The position numbers and the translations under genes are program-made. DNA of 16,697 nucleotides from Flavobacteriaceae bacterium. Lineage in GTDB: Bacteria > Bacteroidota > Bacteroidia > Flavobacteriales > Flavobacteriaceae. Positions 14,654 to 16,697 of this stretch are shown piece after piece (the stretch's first letter is position 1; each line of letters opens with the position of its first letter). The DNA is taken from the NCBI GenBank assembly GCA_023700885.1, contig JAMPYA010000028.1, positions 1 through 16,697 of the forward strand. The letters run 5' to 3'. The notes below the pieces were generated by a model. The model saw only the letters and a program-made list of their open reading frames with translations. It did no database searches and had not been told where the DNA came from.

Positions 14654-14720
14654 TAAATTTACACTGTATTATACTCTAAAACAATGATTACAATCATTTA
14701 AAAAAATGATTGTAATCATT
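14654..14720 (-). promoter_or_regulatory. Tandem perfect Fnr-like dyads and -7 box of predicted sRNA A (P5)
   Basis: Given on the + strand: AATGATTACAATCATT (14683-14698) and AATGATTGTAATCATT (14705-14720). Each contains TGAT-N4-ATCA (centres 14690.5 and 14712.5, 22 bp apart). The two are exact reverse complements of each other, forming a 16-bp inverted repeat with a 6-nt loop. TAAATTTA on the - strand begins at 14661, 29.5 bp from the proximal centre. The distal arm overlaps the stop codon of the upstream membrane-protein gene. Read on the - strand, that arm is a small hairpin followed by T's, so it may also act as that gene's terminator. Confidence 0.72.
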
Positions 14721-15105
14721 AATATATTATATAGTTATAAACCTTATTAAGAAGAAATAATCCCATAAAGAATAAAAGAATTAAGATATAAGGCAAGCAC
14801 TTTGTACTGAACTTCATTACTTTATTTTTTGCAAAACCTGGAAATGAAAAAAACAAAATCCCTTTAAATAAAGCACTCCATCCAAATAAGGTTATTATAA
14901 CTCTCCAATCAGAAGACCAGACATTATGAATTATAATATTTATTAATCCAATAATAATTGCAATGAAAGAAAATAATAAAAGAAATTTTTCATCTTTTAC
15001 ATAATCTAACATTTGTTTGATCCTTTTTGTGTTGATTATTATTAGACTGAAAAAAACAATTAAGTACCATCCCCAAAATTCTGCCAAAAAAATTGAGTTA
15101 TCCAT
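14719..15105 (-). CDS. Small four-TM membrane protein, USP operon
   Basis: 128 residues, not assigned to a named family. Four hydrophobic segments at roughly 10-26, 42-62, 70-90 and 104-124. The best landmarks are AEFWGWYLIVF at the start, the His/Trp-rich HNVWSSDWRVIITLFGWSAL between TM2 and TM3, and a basic loop FAKNKVMKFS. The gene begins 8 nt after the USP stop on the same strand, so it is surely co-transcribed from the USP promoter. Its 3' end overlaps the P5 operator. A small inner-membrane stress protein is a fair description; no function is claimed. Confidence 0.8.
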   Translation of the reverse strand: MDNSIFLAEFWGWYLIVFFSLIIINTKRIKQMLDYVKDEKFLLLFSFIAIIIGLINIIIHNVWSSDWRVIITLFGWSALFKGILFFSFPGFAKNKVMKFSTKCLPYILILLFFMGLFLLNKVYNYIIY

Positions 15106-15113
15106 AATTATTA

Positions 15114-15950
15114 TTAATTTAAAACCAATAGTGGTATATTGGTGTGGTAACTTATTTCTTCTACTTTTGGTTTAAAAAATAGTTTTTGAAAAAAATTAAG
15201 ATTTTTAGGCACCATTGCAATCATGTCTATATCTCTACTTTGAGTAAAACAGTTTAAGGCATCTTCTAACATTAAATTATGCAAAGTATGATAACTTTTA
15301 TCTACTTTTTCTAAACATTCAAAAACAAATTCTTTATTGTTTTTTTGTTCATGGTTTAGTTCAGCGTTGTCTACTTTTATATAAACGACTCTTATGGTTG
15401 ATTTATGTAATTCTGCTATTTTAAGAAGCAATTTTAAAGATCTTCTGTCATAAAAAATATTGTGATCTGTTGGAAAAGCTATTTCTTTAGGAGGTTTATA
15501 TTTAGCATTCTCAGGAATCACTATTAAAGGTACTTTTACTTTATTAATAACATCACCGGTATTGGTACCTATAAAAATTTCTTTTGCTCCAGACGCTCCT
15601 TTTGTTCCCATAGCAATTAGATCAATTCCATTTTTAATAACAACTTCTTTAATGGCATCTAAAAAAAAGTTATATTCTAATACTTTTCTAAAGGTGTGTT
15701 TTGGATTCTTTTTAAGATGATTTATCCTATCTAAAACTTTGTCTAAATTTTCATCGTTAATTTTATGTAAAGTTTCTTCTAAACCTTCATTACTGCTGGT
15801 TACCATAAAGTCATCTGTGGTATAAACTGGTAATCTGTATGAATTAAAAACAGAGAAATTACAAACTTCGTCTTTAAACAATTCTAAAGTATACTGAATT
15901 GCATTCCAAGAATTTTCTGAAAAATCTGTGGGTAATAATATATTTTTCAT
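15114..15950 (-). CDS. Two-domain universal stress protein (UspA family)
   Basis: 278 residues from the ATG at 15950, where MKNILLPTDFSENSWNA is the canonical USP start. A longer frame to 16019 would run through the Fnr-like operator (16010-16023) and upstream of the predicted transcript start, so it is rejected. Domain 1 (1-~147) carries the ATP-binding pattern G-x2-G-x9-G-S/T (G115, G118, G128-T129, in MGTKGASG...GTNTGDV). Domain 2 (~155-278, from KEIAFPTD) keeps the fold but its equivalent loop (MVPKNLNFFQK) has lost the glycines, so only one nucleotide site is expected. USPs of this form support survival under starvation and low oxygen. It is first gene of an operon with the membrane protein 8 nt downstream. 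Confidence 0.93.
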   Translation of the reverse strand: MKNILLPTDFSENSWNAIQYTLELFKDEVCNFSVFNSYRLPVYTTDDFMVTSSNEGLEETLHKINDENLDKVLDRINHLKKNPKHTFRKVLEYNFFLDAIKEVVIKNGIDLIAMGTKGASGAKEIFIGTNTGDVINKVKVPLIVIPENAKYKPPKEIAFPTDHNIFYDRRSLKLLLKIAELHKSTIRVVYIKVDNAELNHEQKNNKEFVFECLEKVDKSYHTLHNLMLEDALNCFTQSRDIDMIAMVPKNLNFFQKLFFKPKVEEISYHTNIPLLVLN

Positions 15951-15979
15951 AACTGTAGTTTTTAGTTTAGTTGTACTTC

Positions 15980-16036
15980 TAAAGTTAAGAAAAAAACAGT
16001 ATAAAAACAATGATATCAATCAAGTTAATTATTGAT
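15980..16036 (-). promoter_or_regulatory. Fnr-like box plus half site and -7 box of the USP operon (P6)
   Basis: Given on the + strand: ATGATATCAATCAA (16010-16023, centre 16016.5) is one base from TTGAT-N4-ATCAA. A perfect TTGAT half site (16032-16036) sits exactly where the left arm of a second dyad 22 bp away would be, but its right arm is degenerate. On the - strand TAACTTTA (15987-15980) starts 29.5 bp from the full dyad's centre. The ATG at 15950 is 37 nt from the first base of the box, the same distance as in hsp20. Confidence 0.68.
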
Positions 16037-16053
16037 TTTTAAGGTTTTATATG

Positions 16054-16695
16054 TTATAATATTTTTTTTAATTTATCAAAGTCGATAATTTTTACAACAT
16101 TTCTAGAGGTTAAAATCAGATTTTCTTCTTTAAAATCAGTTAGAGTTCTGATAAGCGTTTCTTTAGCAATACCTGTTATACTTGCTAAATCACCCCTACT
16201 TACTTTAATTTCGTTTTCAATTTTAGATTTTTTTGCTAAATTGAGTAAAGTTGTAGCTGTTTTTTTTCTAACAGATCCATATGCCATTTGTAATAATTGT
16301 TCTTTAACTTCTTTCACATTTTCAGATAATCTTTCTATAAATTCAAATGCAAATTGATGATTTTCTTCAATTAAATCAATAATATCATCTTTTAATAATT
16401 TATATATAGTACTATTAGATAAACAAACTGCATTTTCACTATGATTTGACTTATTTAGAAAAGAGCTATATCCAAAATAGTCTCCTTCTTTAAAAATTCC
16501 AGTTATTAATTCTTTCCCATCTGATGTTATTTTATAAGTCTTTACTTCTCCTTTTGAAATTAAATAAAGATTTTTACTATTATTTCCCTCGCTATAAATC
16601 GTATTGTCTTTTTGATAGGATACTAATTTTTCAGGCTTAAGCAAATCAGAAATTGATTTATATTGATTTATACTAGTATTATTTTTTTTATTTTC
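16054..16695 (-). CDS. Crp/Fnr-family transcription regulator, C-terminal part (5' truncated), possibly receiver-fused
   Basis: The frame is open to the window edge without any ATG; the only start-like codon is TTG at 16644, so the gene very likely continues outside. Numbering from that TTG: cyclic-nucleotide-binding-type beta-roll ~8-95 (EGNNSKNLYLISKGEVKTY, GIFKEGDYFGYSSFL), dimerisation helix ~96-125, winged HTH ~148-196 with recognition helix KETLIRTL. Glu162 and Arg166 align with the Glu and Arg of Fnr that read TGA half sites. Only one Cys is visible (Cys74), so no FeS cluster motif is in this part. The preceding linker and the roll/HTH text resemble Bacteroidetes proteins with an N-terminal response-regulator receiver fused to Crp/Fnr; that domain would lie beyond 16697. 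It is the best candidate to bind the tandem boxes in this window. Confidence 0.82.
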   Translation of the reverse strand, partial: ENKKNNTSINQYKSISDLLKPEKLVSYQKDNTIYSEGNNSKNLYLISKGEVKTYKITSDGKELITGIFKEGDYFGYSSFLNKSNHSENAVCLSNSTIYKLLKDDIIDLIEENHQFAFEFIERLSENVKEVKEQLLQMAYGSVRKKTATTLLNLAKKSKIENEIKVSRGDLASITGIAKETLIRTLTDFKEENLILTSRNVVKIIDFDKLKKIL

Positions 16696-16697
16696 AA

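Noticed and set aside
15951..16019. N-terminal extension of the universal stress protein
   Set aside because: The added residues are unlike any USP, and the extension covers the Fnr-like dyad and -7 box; the ATG at 15950 gives the canonical start.

Overview
The window reads as AT-rich chromosomal DNA from a member of the Bacteroidetes, most likely Flavobacteriaceae. Pointers are the protein families (YaiO-type barrel with TPR, AraC-TolB-like membrane regulators, YceI pairs, a probable receiver-Crp/Fnr protein), promoter boxes of the Bacteroidetes type (TAnnTTTG near -7), the lack of clear Shine-Dalgarno sequences, and very low GC. No insertion sequence, prophage, tRNA, rRNA or CRISPR array was seen.

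Left part (1-8103, all + strand). It starts with the 3' part of typA/bipA and its terminator. Next come an alkaline-phosphatase-superfamily membrane enzyme of the LTA-synthase type with a C-terminal TPR domain, and a YaiO-like outer-membrane barrel whose own N-terminal TPR closely resembles that tail. The two genes are 6 nt apart, in one reading frame, separated by a single TAG, and the second starts at TTG. Two tandem YceI genes follow, each ending in nearly the same terminator hairpin, then a saccharopine-dehydrogenase-like enzyme paired with a hotdog thioesterase.

Middle part (8104-11879, + strand). A cold-shock-domain protein with a long probable 5' leader, a membrane-tethered AraC/TolB-like regulator, a secreted PepSY-like protein and an EamA transporter.

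Right part (about 12080-16697). This is a stress/dormancy-type cluster: DUF2267 and a bacterial eRF1-like (baeRF) protein on the + strand; then on the - strand Hsp20, an unknown coiled-coil protein, a two-domain universal stress protein, a small four-TM protein, and the 3' part of a Crp/Fnr regulator that runs off the window edge. The main discovery is a promoter architecture repeated here and once upstream of the AraC/TolB-like gene: two Fnr-like dyads (TGA-N6-TCA, mostly TGAT-N4-ATCA) centred exactly 22 bp apart, with a TAnnTTTA/G-like box starting 29.5 bp from the centre of the proximal dyad. It occurs six times, once with one dyad reduced to a half site and once with a poor -7 box. Four copies precede DUF2267, hsp20, the USP gene and the AraC/TolB-like gene. 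The other two precede no protein gene: each is followed on the - strand by about 200 nt of hairpin-rich sequence ending in a GC-rich hairpin with a U-tract. I propose two tandem Fnr-controlled small RNAs between the USP operon and hsp20. The adjacent Crp/Fnr protein keeps the Glu and Arg that read TGA half sites in Fnr, so it is the natural candidate regulator.
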